This document shows, piece by piece, positions 31,114 to 31,469 of a stretch of DNA of 31,469 nucleotides (positions are counted from its first letter, which is position 1; each line of letters begins with the position of its first letter). The position numbers were made by a program, and so were the translations under genes. Origin of the DNA: a virus. The notes below the pieces were generated by a model. That model saw only the letters and a list, made by a program, of their open reading frames with translations. It made no database searches and was not told the DNA's origin. Where the stretch lies: the IMG/VR virus record IMGVR_UViG_3300006033_000424, positions 1-31,469 of that record; one strand, written 5' to 3'.

Positions 31114-31469
31114 TCAAAGTGGGCTATTGAGTCTCCGTGCAACTCTCAACAACCAGGTCTCTACAAAGACCTCCCCCGTAACGGAGTCCTCGATGCTTGC
31201 CTGGATCACGTACTTTGCGTCTGGGTCCCCGCCCACCACCTTCTGGTGGATATGCCCGTCTGTAACAGAGGGTTCTCCGACCAACATCTCTTGCGGGGAG
31301 GTTTCACCTCTACGTGGGCTTTTAGGGTTAAAGAAGCACGTCACCACGGGGTTCACCGGGTTGGACGTAAGATGCCGAATATCAAGGGAAAGTAGGTACG
31401 TCTCACCTACATCTTTTATGGCGAGCACATATCCGGACGTGCGATAACGCTCATCACTGGGAGGGGTTG
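31114..31469 (-). CDS. Partial gene at the right edge, possibly a tail- or head-associated structural protein
   Basis: An open frame enters from the right edge and stops at 31114, giving about 117 visible residues. The visible part ends with GGDPDAKYVIQASIEDSV and then ETWLLRVARR. This pattern (GG followed by Y-x-I and a closing beta strand) recalls small phage structural proteins of the fibre-tail adaptor kind, but I cannot confirm this. The 5' end is missing. An 81-base gap with an inverted repeat separates it from the portal gene. Confidence 0.6.
   Translation of the reverse strand, partial: TPPSDERYRTSGYVLAIKDVGETYLLSLDIRHLTSNPVNPVVTCFFNPKSPRRGETSPQEMLVGEPSVTDGHIHQKVVGGDPDAKYVIQASIEDSVTGEVFVETWLLRVARRLNSPL

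Noticed and set aside
1-31469. CRISPR array, insertion sequence or toxin-antitoxin pair
   Set aside because: No regularly spaced short repeats, no transposase motifs and no pair of small genes with such signatures were seen.

Overview
The window is part of a temperate siphovirus (a long, non-contractile-tailed phage or prophage) of a Gram-negative host. The evidence is a phage-lambda-ordered head and tail gene block, a lambda-type tail tip (homologues of M, L, K, I and J), nested Rz/Rz1 spanins (which imply an outer membrane), and a tyrosine integrase with an attP-like site made of the 3' end of a tRNA gene. Base composition is moderately GC-rich, and a gamma-proteobacterium such as Pseudomonas would fit, but the host cannot be fixed from the sequence alone.

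The left part (1-7117) is read rightward. It holds the end of an unknown gene, an SbcD/SbcC (T4 gp47/gp46-like) nuclease pair with a small gene between the two subunits, three small unknown genes, a dCMP deaminase, a flavin-dependent thymidylate synthase (ThyX) with an unusual zinc-ribbon insertion, a small CxxC protein, an excisionase-like protein and the integrase. Many of these genes overlap by a few bases (ATGA or TGATG junctions) and probably form one early operon for recombination, dTMP supply and integration or excision.

The stretch 7118-7353 is the attachment and convergence zone. It carries repeated TGTCTA motifs that look like integrase arm sites, the tRNA-derived core, and a terminator that ends the oppositely transcribed late operon.

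The right part (7354-31469) is read leftward, so in transcription order it runs from high to low coordinates. It holds an incomplete gene at the window edge, the portal, a lysis cassette (putative holin, membrane-anchored GH24 endolysin, Rz/Rz1), a small gene, an S49 head protease with a nested scaffold start, a head decoration protein, the major capsid protein, a terminator followed by a candidate promoter, head-tail connector genes, a gp10/Z-like protein, a tail terminator, a strong sigma70-type promoter, the major tail protein, a possible RNA pseudoknot, the G/GT chaperones with a -1 frameshift at A AAA AAC, the tape measure protein with 120-bp repeats, M, L, K, I, J, two paralogous MSYG proteins and a DUF4376-like tail protein.

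The least ordinary points are the lysis cassette between portal and protease, the C-terminal membrane segment on the endolysin, the zinc-ribbon ThyX with KHQ in place of RHR, the possible pseudoknot before G, and the terminator and promoter signals that divide the late operon into separately tunable units. I see no CRISPR array, insertion sequence, complete tRNA gene or obvious defence system. Most of the window is a coherent phage genome rather than a new class of system.
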